A stretch of DNA of 8,000 nucleotides, taken from contig URRJ01000085.1 in NCBI GenBank assembly GCA_900550205.1, positions 1 through 8,000 on the forward strand, given 5' to 3'. This document shows positions 7,885 to 8,000 of the stretch, piece after piece. The notes below the pieces were generated by a model, which was given only the letters and a program-made list of their open reading frames with translations, was not told the origin of the DNA and searched no databases. Origin of the DNA: an uncultured Collinsella sp. GTDB taxonomy: Bacteria; Actinomycetota; Coriobacteriia; Coriobacteriales; Coriobacteriaceae. Position 1 is the first letter of the stretch. Each line of letters begins with the position of its first letter. The translations under genes were made by a program, and so were the position numbers.

Positions 7885-8000
7885 ATGCTCATTCACCGTA
7901 TAGCCGCGCAGCTCTACACTGCCGAGGCGCTGCAGACCGTCGAGGCCGGGCTCGATTCTGGCGAGGACGTGACGCTGGCCGTGTCTCAGTCGGGCCGAAC
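7885..8000 (+). CDS. Start of a gene cut by the window edge; possibly Mfd
   Basis: An ATG at 7885 is preceded by GGAGG at 7874-7878 with six bases between, and the frame stays open to the window end (38 complete codons). The visible protein starts MLIHRIAAQLYTAEALQTVE and continues with a GEDVTLAVSQSGR segment. A helix followed by a glycine/serine turn after a hydrophobic strand would suit the N-terminal UvrB-like module of the transcription-repair coupling factor Mfd, and the fragment looks familiar from that protein in Coriobacteriia. This is recognition from a very short piece, with no motif that proves it. The existence of a gene here is much more certain than its name. Confidence 0.6.
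   Translation, partial: MLIHRIAAQLYTAEALQTVEAGLDSGEDVTLAVSQSGR

Overview
This is an 8 kb, GC-rich bacterial chromosomal window in which every supported gene lies on the + strand. Base composition, codon choice (strong G/C at third positions) and protein style suggest a high-GC actinobacterium of the Coriobacteriia, most like Collinsella. That assignment rests on recognition, not on a search. There is no rRNA, tRNA, CRISPR array, transposase, integrase or phage gene.

Layout. Positions 1-232 are non-coding, less GC-rich, and carry several short repeats. They precede a 140-residue single-span membrane protein of unknown function (233-655). A short gap leads to an RmuC-family protein (779-2134), closed by a strong GC-rich hairpin at 2147-2180. 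An ABC exporter half-transporter (2263-4065) follows, then endonuclease III (4129-4794) after only 63 bases. Next is a zinc-ribbon / transmembrane / acidic-linker protein with an unrecognised C-terminal domain (4913-5980). Its upstream region holds a 7-bp perfect inverted repeat abutting a TATGAT box. A 215-base non-coding gap with promoter-like elements precedes a circularly permuted ATP-grasp ligase of the glutathionylspermidine-synthase type (6196-7662). After about 170 bases there is an intrinsic terminator (7832-7859), and a new reading frame opens at 7885 and runs off the end. It may be the N-terminus of the transcription-repair coupling factor Mfd, but only 38 residues are visible.

How the genes relate. 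RmuC, Nth and possibly Mfd all concern DNA integrity, but each seems to be its own transcription unit or nearly so, so I do not claim a repair operon. The ABC transporter is a complete half-exporter expected to homodimerise. The zinc-ribbon protein and the ATP-grasp enzyme are the least explained genes. They are adjacent on the same strand but separated by 215 bases with promoter-like signals, so co-function is not implied. I see no convincing new multi-gene system. Most of the window is ordinary housekeeping sequence with two poorly characterised proteins.
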